Shown: in pieces, positions 8,270 to 16,320 of the stretch
Layout of the letters: each line of letters opens with the position of its first letter
How positions within the stretch are numbered: the stretch's first letter is position 1
From: Budvicia aquatica DSM 5075 = ATCC 35567
GTDB taxonomy: Bacteria; Pseudomonadota; Gammaproteobacteria; Enterobacterales; Enterobacteriaceae
Direction of reading: 5' to 3'
Length of the DNA stretch: 43,973 nt
Assembly: GCF_000427805.1 (NCBI RefSeq)
Contig: NZ_ATYS01000002.1
Location: 307,564-351,536, forward strand
Translations under genes and position numbers: made by a program
The notes under the pieces: model-generated
What the model was told of the DNA's origin: nothing
Database searches by the model: none
Seen by the model: only the letters and a program-made list of their open reading frames with translations

Positions 8270-8859
8270 TGAAAACAATATTAAACGAAAATGGTTTTGC
8301 CATCTCTGATGGTTTTGTTCATGTCTACCATACTGATGCATCAACAGGTGAGTATATCAATGAGTCCAACGAGTTTTTAACTCAGGGCGTTGGTTTACCT
8401 GCCCATAGCTTTATTGAGCCGCCTTTGAAGGCGAAAGAAGGTTTTGCCGTATGCCGTACTGAATCGGGTTGGGAATATAAGACTGATTACCGTAATAGCG
8501 TGGCTTATTCCACCGAATCCGGTTCTCAGTCAAGGGTGACTGAATTAGGCGAACTACCAGCGAACCTGACATTTTTAGTGCCAAAAACTCAGTTTGATCA
8601 ATGGAATGGCGTAGAATGGGTAACCGATCTTGCCGCCCAACGTCAGGCTGAAATCGATACGGCTAAAGCAGAGAAATATCGCTTAGAGCGGGGCGCTAAA
8701 GAGATGATTGAAAAACTATCCGATGCGCTTGATTTAAATATGGCTCTAGACGGTGACGAAGCCCGATTAACTGCATGGCGGAAGTATCGGGTATTACTCA
8801 ACCAGCTTGATATTAATACTGCCTCTGATATTGCATGGCCTTTACAACCCACTGAGTAA
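8269..8859 (+). CDS. Tail fibre assembly chaperone
   Basis: This 196-residue protein fits the caudoviral tail fibre assembly family (PF02413): a divergent N-terminal half matching the local fibre and a conserved C-terminal half with QRQAEIDTAKAEKYRL, then LDLNMALDGDEARLTAWRKY and LNQLDINTASDIAWPLQP. The C-terminal segment is the family hallmark. The chaperone helps the adjacent fibre trimerise. Its start overlaps the fibre stop by one nucleotide. A 119-nt gap follows, so the second fibre may be expressed separately. Confidence 0.9.
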   Translation: MKTILNENGFAISDGFVHVYHTDASTGEYINESNEFLTQGVGLPAHSFIEPPLKAKEGFAVCRTESGWEYKTDYRNSVAYSTESGSQSRVTELGELPANLTFLVPKTQFDQWNGVEWVTDLAAQRQAEIDTAKAEKYRLERGAKEMIEKLSDALDLNMALDGDEARLTAWRKYRVLLNQLDINTASDIAWPLQPTE

Positions 8860-8978
8860 CGGTTAGTACATACCCTATATCAATATAACTTTTATCGATG
8901 GCTTAGAAATTAATTTTAATTTCACGGCCGGTTTCTGCTTGGCTTTTTTCAGCGGAATACACTAATAAGGAAACAAAT

Positions 8979-9920
8979 ATGGCCTTAACCATAGAACAAG
9001 AACAGGCGTTATTAGCATTACTCAATGAAAAGAAAATCACATTATCTGAACTGCCTGCGGCAACCGGTATTAGTGAAGACGATTTGATGCTGATTCGCCA
9101 GGGTATTCTTGATAAGTCAGTAAATAGTTCGGTAATGAAGCGTCACTTTACCCCTGCGGCGGCGTCGTTAACTGAATCGGGTATTACCAAGCTAAGTAAT
9201 GCGATTAATAGTGATGATGAATCGATCGCAGCAACGCCTAAAGCAGTTAAGTTATCTTATGATTTAGCCAAGAGTAACGTACCCCCGACGCGTAAAATTA
9301 ATGGAAAAGCGCTTTCAAGCGATATTACTTTAACTCCATCCGATCTTGGTATTATTGATACGATATATCCGATTGGTGTTGTTATGTTTTTTGCCGAAAA
9401 TAAAAACCCTAATACTTTATTTCCAAGTACCACATGGAAATATGTCGGAGAAGAAAGAACTATTCGATTAGGTAAGATGGATGGTTCAGATCTTAACGAA
9501 TTAGGTGGGGCGGATGCAGTAACGCTGACGACGGCAAATATACCGGCGCATGCTCATTCTTTTAGTGGCACAAGTAGTTCGTTTGATTATGGTACCAAAA
9601 CAGTAAGTACGTTTGATTATGGGACTAAAACATCAAGTACAATTGGAGAACATTCTCACGGTATAATGGGGGGCTATTGTGGCTTATCGTCAGGTAATGG
9701 TAGTTGGGTAGATGGGCATTTTTCAAATACTCAGTTTCATTCAACAAATGCTGCAGGTAGTCATGCCCATACAGTCTATATTGGTGCTCATAATCATACC
9801 GTCGGTATTGGTGCTCATAACCATACCGTTAGTGGTAATACAAATTCTGTAGGCTCAGGAACATCTTTTAATGTTACTAATGCCTATGTCAAATTAATGG
9901 GCTGGTATAGAACGGCATAA
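8979..9920 (+). CDS. Second tail fibre with histidine-ladder tip
   Basis: A 313-residue fibre. Residues 55-95 contain the short fibre repeat of PF03406 type (ESGITKLSNAINSDDES, ATPKAVKLSYDLA). Residues 125-195 resemble the tip domain of side tail fibres (IGVVMFFAENKNP, ERTIRLGKMDGSD, LTTANIPAHAHSF). The C-terminus has five or more HxH motifs, three of them exactly nine residues apart (H262/H264, H271/H273, H280/H282). In T4 gp37, HxH pairs of three chains bind iron in the needle tip, so the same is likely here. A 10-residue repeat (FDYGTKTVST) also occurs. AAGGAA 6 nt upstream supports the ATG. No chaperone gene follows. Confidence 0.82.
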   Translation: MALTIEQEQALLALLNEKKITLSELPAATGISEDDLMLIRQGILDKSVNSSVMKRHFTPAAASLTESGITKLSNAINSDDESIAATPKAVKLSYDLAKSNVPPTRKINGKALSSDITLTPSDLGIIDTIYPIGVVMFFAENKNPNTLFPSTTWKYVGEERTIRLGKMDGSDLNELGGADAVTLTTANIPAHAHSFSGTSSSFDYGTKTVSTFDYGTKTSSTIGEHSHGIMGGYCGLSSGNGSWVDGHFSNTQFHSTNAAGSHAHTVYIGAHNHTVGIGAHNHTVSGNTNSVGSGTSFNVTNAYVKLMGWYRTA

Positions 9921-9925
9921 TAAAA

Positions 9926-9951
9926 AGCATCGCCACTTCAGTGGCGATGCT
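9926..9951. terminator. Bidirectional terminator at the prophage/host junction
   Basis: A perfect 11-bp stem (AGCATCGCCAC/GTGGCGATGCT) with a 4-nt loop lies 6 nt after the last fibre gene. An A-run (9922-9926) precedes it, giving a good U-tract on the - strand for the pirin transcript. Downstream, CCTTTC provides a weaker tract for the + strand. Confidence 0.85.
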
Positions 9952-9972
9952 CCTTTCACTTCAACCACCCCA

Positions 9973-10668
9973 TCAAACCCCTGGTAAATCTAACACCAGC
10001 ACTTCACTCTCTTCGCTGGCCTTGATTGCCAGTGATGACTCATCCCAGATTGCGACGCCATCGCTGGTGGTTGCTGCGACTCCGTTAACTTCAACCTGAC
10101 CTTTTACTACCTGAACCCAGATACGGCGGTTTGGCTTAATGGCAAAATCGGCCTGCTCTTTTGCATCCAGTGCCCAGCGCCAGAGTTCCATATCCTGATA
10201 GACTTTTAGCGAGCCGTCTCGGGCGTCGGGTGACAGCACTAGCTGGCGGCCGTGCTTATCGTTAAAGGATTTTTGCTCATAGCGCGGGGCAATGCCTTTC
10301 TCTGCCGGAATAATCCAGATTTGATAAAAATGCAGAGCATCGGTAGCGCTCGGATTGTATTCCGAATGGCGCACGCCGGTGCCGGCGCTCATTATCTGAA
10401 ACTCCCCTGCCGGAACCCGCTCTTTATTGCCCATACTGTCCTGATGTTCAATCGCACCTTGCAGAACGTAAGACAGAATCTCCATATCTTTGTGAGGATG
10501 AGTCGGGAAGCCTTCACCGGGCTGGACGGTATCCTCATTTATCACCCGCAGTGCGGAGAACCCCATAAAGTCAGGATCCTGATAATCAGCAAAAGAGAAT
10601 GTATGCCAGCTATTGAGCCAGCCGTGGCTTGCGTGACCGCGTTCGTTTGCTTTACGTAAATAGACCAT
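9973..10668 (-). CDS. yhhW: Pirin family protein, YhhW-type quercetin dioxygenase
   Basis: A bicupin of 231 residues, the same length as E. coli YhhW. Metal ligands of the N-terminal cupin are all present: His57 and His59 in FPTHPHKDME, and His101 and Glu103 in GVRHSEYN. YhhW degrades quercetin in vitro; its physiological substrate is not settled. The N-terminal YLRKANERGHA and GWLNSWHTFSF are typical pirin signatures. AGGAGG sits 6 nt upstream of the ATG. The gene ends in the shared terminator at 9926-9951 and is preceded by a perfect palindrome at 10740-10760 that may be its operator. Confidence 0.93.
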   Translation of the reverse strand: MVYLRKANERGHASHGWLNSWHTFSFADYQDPDFMGFSALRVINEDTVQPGEGFPTHPHKDMEILSYVLQGAIEHQDSMGNKERVPAGEFQIMSAGTGVRHSEYNPSATDALHFYQIWIIPAEKGIAPRYEQKSFNDKHGRQLVLSPDARDGSLKVYQDMELWRWALDAKEQADFAIKPNRRIWVQVVKGQVEVNGVAATTSDGVAIWDESSLAIKASEESEVLVLDLPGV

Positions 10669-10739
10669 GATGAACCTCCTGAATTTTGAATCAGTCTAGA
10701 TGACTGGCTGAATTAAAAAAGCGGAAAAAAGTCACCTAG

Positions 10740-10760
10740 AGGTTCAAAAAATTTGAACCT
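10740..10760. promoter_or_regulatory. Perfect 9-bp palindrome upstream of the pirin gene
   Basis: AGGTTCAAA-AAA-TTTGAACCT, two perfect 9-bp arms separated by 3 nt, lies 72-92 bp before the pirin ATG and beyond the grxB stop. It lacks a U-tract, and a 3-nt loop makes it a poor terminator, so an operator is more likely. The TTCAA-N5-TTGAA core resembles a LysR-type box (T-N11-A spacing). No regulator gene is adjacent. Confidence 0.45.
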
Positions 10761-10785
10761 TATATCAATGGCTGCCTTATAAGAT

Positions 10786-10820
10786 AAAAGCCAGACAGAA
10801 TAAGGTCCTATCCGGCTTTT
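10786..10820 (-). terminator. Probable terminator of grxB
   Basis: The arms AAAAGCC (10786-10792) and GGCTTTT (10814-10820) pair across a 21-nt loop, 26 nt after the grxB stop. On the - strand the stem ends in TTTT followed by ATCTTA. The long loop makes the call moderate. Confidence 0.5.
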
Positions 10821-10845
10821 CAATCACTAGTCAGTGGCGGGCAAT

Positions 10846-11493
10846 TTATCGGGCAATGTTATCGAGTAAGTTAACGCCGCATAGATGGGACATCGCTTTA
10901 CGATAAGCATCCACCTTTGGCGGATAGGCCACGCCCTTGATGATAGAAATACCGCGAAGCGTCGGGAACAGGTGAATATCATCAACGGAAAGTTGGCCGT
11001 TGCAGGCTTCCGGCGACTGAATCAGTTTATCTAAAATCGCTAAATCTTGTTCAAGACGTTTGATAAGCTCAGGGGTTTGTTGTAACAGCTGAGCAAAATT
11101 ACCGACGATAGCCTGTTTCTTGTTAATAAAATATTCACGTGACGAAGGCGTTTTGAATTCACAAAAATCAGCCTGAGCGAAGCGTGGTAGCAGCAACTTG
11201 CTGAGATATTCAGAGATAGACTTCAAACAGTCGGCTATGGCCGGATTGGTTTTTCCGCTCAGAACGGGTTCACCGAATTTATCATCGACATAGTGAACAA
11301 TATCCATACTTTCCGGCATATAGCTTCCGTCATCCTTTTGCAGGATCGGCGCCATTTTTTGACCAATCATTTTGATTGGGGTCGCTTCATCGTCGTTCAG
11401 CAGGGTAATAAGTTCAAAGGGAATCTTTTTCAGGCCAAAAATCATACGGGCTTTAACGCAGTAGGGGCAATGATCGTAGACATAGAGTTTCAT
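10846..11493 (-). CDS. grxB: Glutaredoxin 2
   Basis: 215 residues, the same length as E. coli GrxB. This is the atypical, GST-like glutaredoxin: an N-terminal thioredoxin fold with the active site Cys9-Pro-Tyr-Cys12, the cis-Pro region KMAPILQ and the PESMDIVHYVD segment that binds glutathione, then an all-helical C-terminal domain. It reduces protein and glutathione mixed disulfides in the cytosol using GSH. AGAGGA 7 nt before the ATG supports the start. A hairpin at 10786-10820 probably ends the transcript. It is monocistronic, with no link to either neighbour. Confidence 0.95.
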   Translation of the reverse strand: MKLYVYDHCPYCVKARMIFGLKKIPFELITLLNDDEATPIKMIGQKMAPILQKDDGSYMPESMDIVHYVDDKFGEPVLSGKTNPAIADCLKSISEYLSKLLLPRFAQADFCEFKTPSSREYFINKKQAIVGNFAQLLQQTPELIKRLEQDLAILDKLIQSPEACNGQLSVDDIHLFPTLRGISIIKGVAYPPKVDAYRKAMSHLCGVNLLDNIAR

Positions 11494-11602
11494 GCAGTTA
11501 TCCTCTGGTTCAGATAGGGGGCTACTATTAGGTTTAACTCAAGATAGGGCCGGATGCCATTAAGTATACTATTTTCTTGGTTGGCTCTTTAGCCATAAAA
11601 TG

Positions 11603-11633
11603 ACAGAACCGCATTCAAAATATGCGGTTCTGT
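11603..11633 (-). terminator. Terminator of the YhjE-like gene
   Basis: A perfect 12-bp stem (ACAGAACCGCAT/ATGCGGTTCTGT) with a 7-nt loop lies 25 nt after the permease stop. On the - strand it is followed by CATTTTATGG, a short U-tract. Confidence 0.75.
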
Positions 11634-11657
11634 TATATCGATGACTAATCAGGTTGG

Positions 11658-12974
11658 TTAATCAAAGCTGTCGTTGCGGGTCTCTCTGATCAATATGACG
11701 GCCACCAGGCTAATCAGGGCGGCAACAGAAATATAGCCACCCACCCAGCTTAATCCGCCAATCACCACCAGATAGCCGGCAATGGCCGGTGCAAGTGAAG
11801 CTCCCAAAATTCCGCCCAGATTATAGGCGGCCGATGAACCGGTATAGCGTACCTGCGTCGGGAAAAGCTCCGGCAGTAAGGCCCCCATAGGGGCAAAAAT
11901 CACCCCCATCAGGAACAGTTCAATAATCAGAAATAGCTGAACTAATCCCATCGAGCCGCTGGTGAGCAGGGGCTCCATCAAAAAGCCGGACAGCAGGGTA
12001 AAAATAATGCCGATTAACAGTACCGGTTTACGCCCCCAGCGGTCGCTGGCCCATGCCGACAGCGGCGTGGCGATCGTCATAAATACGATGGCCACGCACA
12101 GCATGCGCAGGAAGTCGCCCTTACTGATATCTAAATTCTTTGTCCCGTATTGCAACGAGAAGACGGTAGAAATATAAAACAGAGCATAGCAGGCAACCAT
12201 GGCTAAAGAGCCCAGCAGTAGCGGGCGCCAGTGAAACTTTAGGGTTTCAACTAACGGGACTTTTAGCTGCTCGTTCTTCTCCATGGCTTTGGTAAACACC
12301 GGGCTTTCAACCAGTTTCAGGCGAACATACATGCCAACCAGCACCAATACCGCGCTGAGCAGGAAGGGAATACGCCATCCCCAGCTAAAGAACTGTTCAT
12401 TGGTCAGCGTAAGGGTCAGCACCAAAAATACACCGTTAGACAGCAAGAACCCGATTGAAGGACCCAACTGCGGGAACATACCAAACCAGGCCCGCTTTCC
12501 CTTTGGCGCATTTTCCGTTGCCAGCAAGGCTGCACCCCCCCATTCACCGCCCAAACCAAGGCCCTGACCTAAGCGCAGGAAACAGAGAATCAGAGGCGCC
12601 CAAAATCCGATACTGGCATAGCCCGGCAACAGACCGATTAAGGTGGTTGATACGCCCATTAACAGCAGTGAGGCAACCAGGGTTGACTTTCGACCGATTC
12701 GATCGCCGAAGTGGCCAAACAGCGCCGAACCTATCGGTCGGGCGAGGAAGGCAATACCAAAGGTAGCGAACGATTGCAGCATCTGAGCGGAGTCAGAGCT
12801 TTGTGGAAAAAATACCGGGCCAATAATTAATGCGGCGGCGGTGGCATAAATATAGAAATCATAAAATTCGATAGCCGTGCCGATAAAGCTGGCAAAGGCG
12901 ACTCTGGAGGTTGAGTTAACCCGCTGGGGTTCAGTATCGATGCTTTCATCAGTCAGGGTTTGCTGGACGGTCAT
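11658..12974 (-). CDS. yhjE: MFS transporter of the metabolite:H+ symporter family, YhjE-like
   Basis: This 438-residue, 12-helix inner-membrane protein follows E. coli YhjE (440 residues) closely: SFIGTAIEFYDFYIYATAAA at the first helix, GHFGDRIGRKSTLVASLLLM in the loop 2-3 MFS motif, FLRLGQGLGLGGEWGGAALL in helix 4-5, and MGALLPELFPTQVRYTGSS near helix 10. These are signatures of the MHS family, which includes ProP, ShiA and KgtP. The substrate of YhjE is not established, so none is claimed here. GGAG 8 nt before the ATG supports the start. The upstream region contains inverted repeats of GCCAA that could be regulator sites. Confidence 0.88.
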   Translation of the reverse strand: MTVQQTLTDESIDTEPQRVNSTSRVAFASFIGTAIEFYDFYIYATAAALIIGPVFFPQSSDSAQMLQSFATFGIAFLARPIGSALFGHFGDRIGRKSTLVASLLLMGVSTTLIGLLPGYASIGFWAPLILCFLRLGQGLGLGGEWGGAALLATENAPKGKRAWFGMFPQLGPSIGFLLSNGVFLVLTLTLTNEQFFSWGWRIPFLLSAVLVLVGMYVRLKLVESPVFTKAMEKNEQLKVPLVETLKFHWRPLLLGSLAMVACYALFYISTVFSLQYGTKNLDISKGDFLRMLCVAIVFMTIATPLSAWASDRWGRKPVLLIGIIFTLLSGFLMEPLLTSGSMGLVQLFLIIELFLMGVIFAPMGALLPELFPTQVRYTGSSAAYNLGGILGASLAPAIAGYLVVIGGLSWVGGYISVAALISLVAVILIRETRNDSFD

Positions 12975-13576
12975 ATTGTCGTGCTCCGAATGCTGATTCG
13001 CTATTTCTGCGGGCGGTTAATGCATTACCGGCTTTTTGCAGAAAAGTGAACTCCTTGCCATAGGAAAGAATGGCCAATGTTGTCGTTGGCATATATTGAG
13101 TAAAACAGAACGGATAAAGAGAGCGATTTTAATAACACCAAACGCGGATATTTAACGCGTTGTTCTCAGTACTGTTAGCTGTTATTGCTACCCGGTATTT
13201 TTTATAATTTATGTTGCCAAATTAATAACATAAATATTGGCATACCTATGGAGATTAGCGTCTGACACTGCCTTGTTCAAGCGTTGCACAAGGGGTAAAT
13301 AGCAATAAATGATTGTTATCCATACAATTGTAAGTTTATGGCTTTTATTGCTGAATTGTCTTTTTAATCTGGATTTTAATTTTGCCGGCTGATGGCGAAG
13401 TATCCGGTTGTCGGATAATTATCGTTATAACTGATAGTCTAAATCAGGGGGTAAGCAGGGGCGTAGTCGATCGTCAATATAATGAGATTAGCCATAATCT
13501 TATCTTGGACTTCCCTGTGCTGACAAAATTATGGCTAAATTATTAAGCGGATATTCAGTACTTGGTTGTGTCGCCT
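12975..13576. other. Non-coding region with GCCAA/TTGGC inverted repeats
   Basis: About 600 nt upstream of the YhjE-like gene, also lying past the 3' end of the next gene. I see no supported gene. It holds GCCAA-N8-TTGGC at 13073-13090, TGCCAA-N16-TTGGCA at 13215-13242, a short AACGCG/CGCGTT repeat near 13140-13161, and, just past the Tyr-rich gene, a hairpin AGATTA-GCCA-TAATCT at 13485-13500 nested in an 11-bp inverted repeat TTAGCCATAAT/ATTATGGCTAA (13488-13498 and 13528-13538). The last may be its 3' structure. Confidence 0.45.
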
Positions 13577-14107
13577 TTAACGGCGATGGCTCGGTCTTCC
13601 GGCATAGTTATTACTATTTTGCCGACGATAATCGCTGCCGCTTCTTATGCTGTTATGCGGACGCTGGTTATATCCATGGTTATTGTTTTTGTAGCCACGA
13701 TGACTATTGTATCCGCGGTTATCATAGCGATGGTTATTGTAGCCGCGCTTGTCATAGCGGTGATTATTATATTTATTACCGTAATATCGGTTACCGTAAT
13801 ACTTATTGTCATAGTACCGGCTGTTGTAATTACTCCGGTAGCCATAACCATAATGATATGGCGTCGGGCGGTTGACGTACACCACCGGGCGGTTGACATA
13901 AGGCGATGGATTATTGGAATAGGTATAAATCTGATATAGCGCCAGCCCTGCACCAATGCCTAAGGCGTACCTTTCAGTTTTACTGCTGTGGTGTTTGCCG
14001 TTGTAATGGTTATTTTTATATCCGCCATTATTGTGCCCGTTACCACGGCCGGCGGAGACAGAGAAGGAAGCCGCTAATAATAATATAATCAGAGTTTTCT
14101 TTAGCAT
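13577..14107 (-). CDS. Secreted Tyr/Asn/Gly/His/Arg-rich repetitive protein
   Basis: About 176 residues. The N-terminus is a clear Sec signal (MLKKTLIILLLAASFSVSA, cleavage after SVSA). The mature part is dominated by Tyr, Asn, Gly, Arg and His, with repeats such as YYGNRYYGNKYNNHRYDKRG and YNNHRYDNRG, so it is basic and probably disordered; a more ordinary hydrophobic patch (YALGIGAGLALYQIYTY) lies near residues 45-65. An in-frame ATG lies 2 codons upstream (14113), but AAGGA is spaced 8 nt from the ATG at 14107 and only 2 nt from the other. I do not recognise the family. The composition suggests an outer-surface or periplasmic protein that binds polyanions, metals or wall material, which is inference. 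The repeats create long false reading frames on the other strand. Confidence 0.75.
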   Translation of the reverse strand: MLKKTLIILLLAASFSVSAGRGNGHNNGGYKNNHYNGKHHSSKTERYALGIGAGLALYQIYTYSNNPSPYVNRPVVYVNRPTPYHYGYGYRSNYNSRYYDNKYYGNRYYGNKYNNHRYDKRGYNNHRYDNRGYNSHRGYKNNNHGYNQRPHNSIRSGSDYRRQNSNNYAGRPSHRR

Positions 14108-14338
14108 GTCCATATTCCTTAGAAAGTGAGCCTGAATACATCATTGCAGCTATAAATAAATCTGCAATAGACTGCCGTCTGTTTTACGCTTTCTTTACTC
14201 TTGCAATACGGGAAACTGCATTAATCGTTAGAAATAAGTGGGTAATAACCCAAATTATATGTATTTCAACCAGAAATTATGACAGTGGAAATTATCAATA
14301 CGGGGCAATATTTACCCTTTCCAGAAGGGTCTTAGTGA

Positions 14339-14677
14339 TTAATCAGCGTAAGGGCAATCGCGGATAAGCCCGTAGTTAAACTGGAAGTTTGGTGCCTTAT
14401 CTTCGGGTTTCCAACCGGCCGCCAGCGCACCTTCAATAACCTGACACACCAGATTCGGCGTAACGGCGGTTTGGTGCGGGCTGATGGCATTATCCGGGCG
14501 GCTGATATTAATATTGACCAATAGCACACAGTTTTCACCTTCCGTTTCTGACTCAATGGCCATCAGCATCGGGCTCTGGAAAACGGCCTGACAGTAGGTC
14601 GGTTTTCTACGGATATACCAGCGATAGGATTGGTTATTGAACGTGATTTGCCTGCTGCCTTTGCGCGCAATAGCCAT
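14339..14677 (-). CDS. Small unknown protein, 112 residues
   Basis: The product starts MAIARKGSRQITFNNQSYRW and has a two-part look: an N-terminal beta sheet (ITFNNQSYRWYIRRKPTYCQ, CVLLVNINIS) and a C-terminal helix (LVCQVIEGALAAGWKPED) before a conserved-looking end (APNFQFNYGLI). No signal peptide or membrane helix is present, so it is probably cytosolic. The frame extends 10 codons further upstream, but AGGGA 7 nt before the ATG at 14677 favours the shorter start. I do not know a function. It is not clearly linked to the MATE gene upstream, which ends in its own terminator. Confidence 0.7.
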   Translation of the reverse strand: MAIARKGSRQITFNNQSYRWYIRRKPTYCQAVFQSPMLMAIESETEGENCVLLVNINISRPDNAISPHQTAVTPNLVCQVIEGALAAGWKPEDKAPNFQFNYGLIRDCPYAD

Positions 14678-14718
14678 AATTATTCCCTGTGACTGATAAC
14701 CAAACAATAATAAAAACC

Positions 14719-14745
14719 GAGCCGCTAACGGATAGGTAGCGGCTC
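14719..14745 (-). terminator. Strong terminator of the MATE gene
   Basis: The arms GAGCCGCTA (14719-14727) and TAGCGGCTC (14737-14745) form a perfect 9-bp stem with a 9-nt loop. On the - strand it is followed by GGTTTTTATTATT. It begins 10 nt past the MATE stop. Confidence 0.9.
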
Positions 14746-14754
14746 AGGCACAGA

Positions 14755-16083
14755 TTAAATTTCCAGCCGTTTAGCCTGCCATCTCTTAGACTTCCAGCGC
14801 CATGCGTTAGTTAAGCCGCGCAGCCACTCATCACAGAAGAAGCCGATCCAAATACCGATAAGCCCCATTTCCATCTTGACGCCCAGGAAGTAACCGACAG
14901 GAATCGAGACGCCCCACATAAAGAAGATTGCCGTGTACAGCGGGAATTTAGCATCACCGGACGCACGCAACGCATTGACCATAATAATATTGATTGTCCG
15001 GCCCGGTTCCATAAATACCGAAAGCAGGAACAGCGGTAGCAACATATCAATGATATCCGCATCTTTAGACAGGAAATTCATAATATTTCTGTCCATCAGC
15101 CAGAATGCCACCACCACCAGAATAGTCACGCCAACGCCGAGCTTGAGGCTGTTAAATGTCTGACGATAGGCATTTTCAAAGCGTTTAGCACCGACCAAGT
15201 GGCCGACAAAAATTTCATTACCGATACTGACAGAAATACCGAACAGCATAATAAACAGTGCAATCTGGAAGTAGAGGGTCTGAGCAGCAAGGGCGGTTTC
15301 CCCCATCAGGCCGATAAAAGCCATTGCGGTCATATATTGCAGGATCCACACCAGATTCTCACCGGCTGCCGGTAATCCGATATGCAGGATCTTTTTCAGC
15401 AGATCTTTGGACCAATGGAAAAAGCTCCAGAGTTCAAAGCGAATGCGCAGCCCGTAGCTCAGCAGGCAGGCTAGCAATATAACGCCGATCACCCGGCCAA
15501 ACACCGTTGACCATGCCACACCGACTAAACCGGCGTTGAAAACGTAAAGTGCAAAAATATTACCGACCACGGTGATGGCGTTAACAATCAGCGTCACGTA
15601 CATCGCCGGCTTAGATTTTCCGTAAACCCGTAAACAGGCGGCTAAGATCAGCGACGCGGCTTCCGGAACCAGACAAATGCCGACAATATGCAAATAGTTA
15701 AAGCCATCTTCCATCAGGTGTTCTGGCATATTCATCAGGTTCAGCGCTTTATAGCCGAAGAAGAAAATAAATATGGCACAGGCCAGACCGATAAGTAGGT
15801 TAAACGCGATAGAGATATGGATGGCTTTTTTAGCCATATCCATTTGGCGGGCCCCTAAATACTGGGCAATGACCACGCTGCAACCAACGCTGATAAAGCT
15901 GAAAATAGTAATACACAGGTCAAAAACCTGATTACCAACCCCCATCGCGGCCAGATAAGATTTCGATACCTGACTGACCATATAGGTATTAATCAACAGG
16001 GTCGAAAAGTGTAAAAACAGATCGATAAAGATTGGCCAGCTCAACGAAAATAATGAGCGTTCTGTAACATCATTGTGATGCAT
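14755..16083 (-). CDS. MATE family multidrug/toxin exporter
   Basis: 442 residues with 12 predicted membrane helices in two halves, normal for the MATE family (NorM/DinF/YeeO-like). Supporting pieces are the first-helix region SLSWPIFIDLFLHFSTLLIN, the loop VVIAQYLGARQMDMAKKA after helix 2, LILAACLRVYGKSKPAMYV near helix 5 and its second-half partner IIMVNALRASGDAKFPLY, and NEIFVGHLVGAKRFENA. It would use a Na+ or H+ gradient to expel cationic or organic compounds. AGGA 7 nt before the ATG supports the start. The substrate cannot be read from the sequence. Confidence 0.9.
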   Translation of the reverse strand: MHHNDVTERSLFSLSWPIFIDLFLHFSTLLINTYMVSQVSKSYLAAMGVGNQVFDLCITIFSFISVGCSVVIAQYLGARQMDMAKKAIHISIAFNLLIGLACAIFIFFFGYKALNLMNMPEHLMEDGFNYLHIVGICLVPEAASLILAACLRVYGKSKPAMYVTLIVNAITVVGNIFALYVFNAGLVGVAWSTVFGRVIGVILLACLLSYGLRIRFELWSFFHWSKDLLKKILHIGLPAAGENLVWILQYMTAMAFIGLMGETALAAQTLYFQIALFIMLFGISVSIGNEIFVGHLVGAKRFENAYRQTFNSLKLGVGVTILVVVAFWLMDRNIMNFLSKDADIIDMLLPLFLLSVFMEPGRTINIIMVNALRASGDAKFPLYTAIFFMWGVSIPVGYFLGVKMEMGLIGIWIGFFCDEWLRGLTNAWRWKSKRWQAKRLEI

Positions 16084-16320
16084 TAAAAAATCCTAATACT
16101 TATTTTTTATTAGATAACCTGAAACAGGGGTTAAATCACGATCGGAAGGGAGTGAATCGTTTCGTATTGTATCATTATTCATCGCAGAGTCTCTAACTGA
16201 GTTAAGTCTTTTAGGGAATATCGTTGAGGAGATCGCGGTAAATAAGGATATAACTATCAAAGAGACTATCAGTCACTTTTGGGGCTGCCAAACCAAGTCA
16301 TAGCCTAAGGTAAATGATGG

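Noticed and set aside
9921-9972. Prophage attachment site or tRNA gene
   Set aside because: No tRNA-like sequence or direct repeat is visible, and the other end of the element is outside the window.
13531-13939. Open frames on the + strand opposite the Tyr-rich gene
   Set aside because: They mirror the repetitive codons of the - strand gene, which has a signal peptide and a ribosome binding site.
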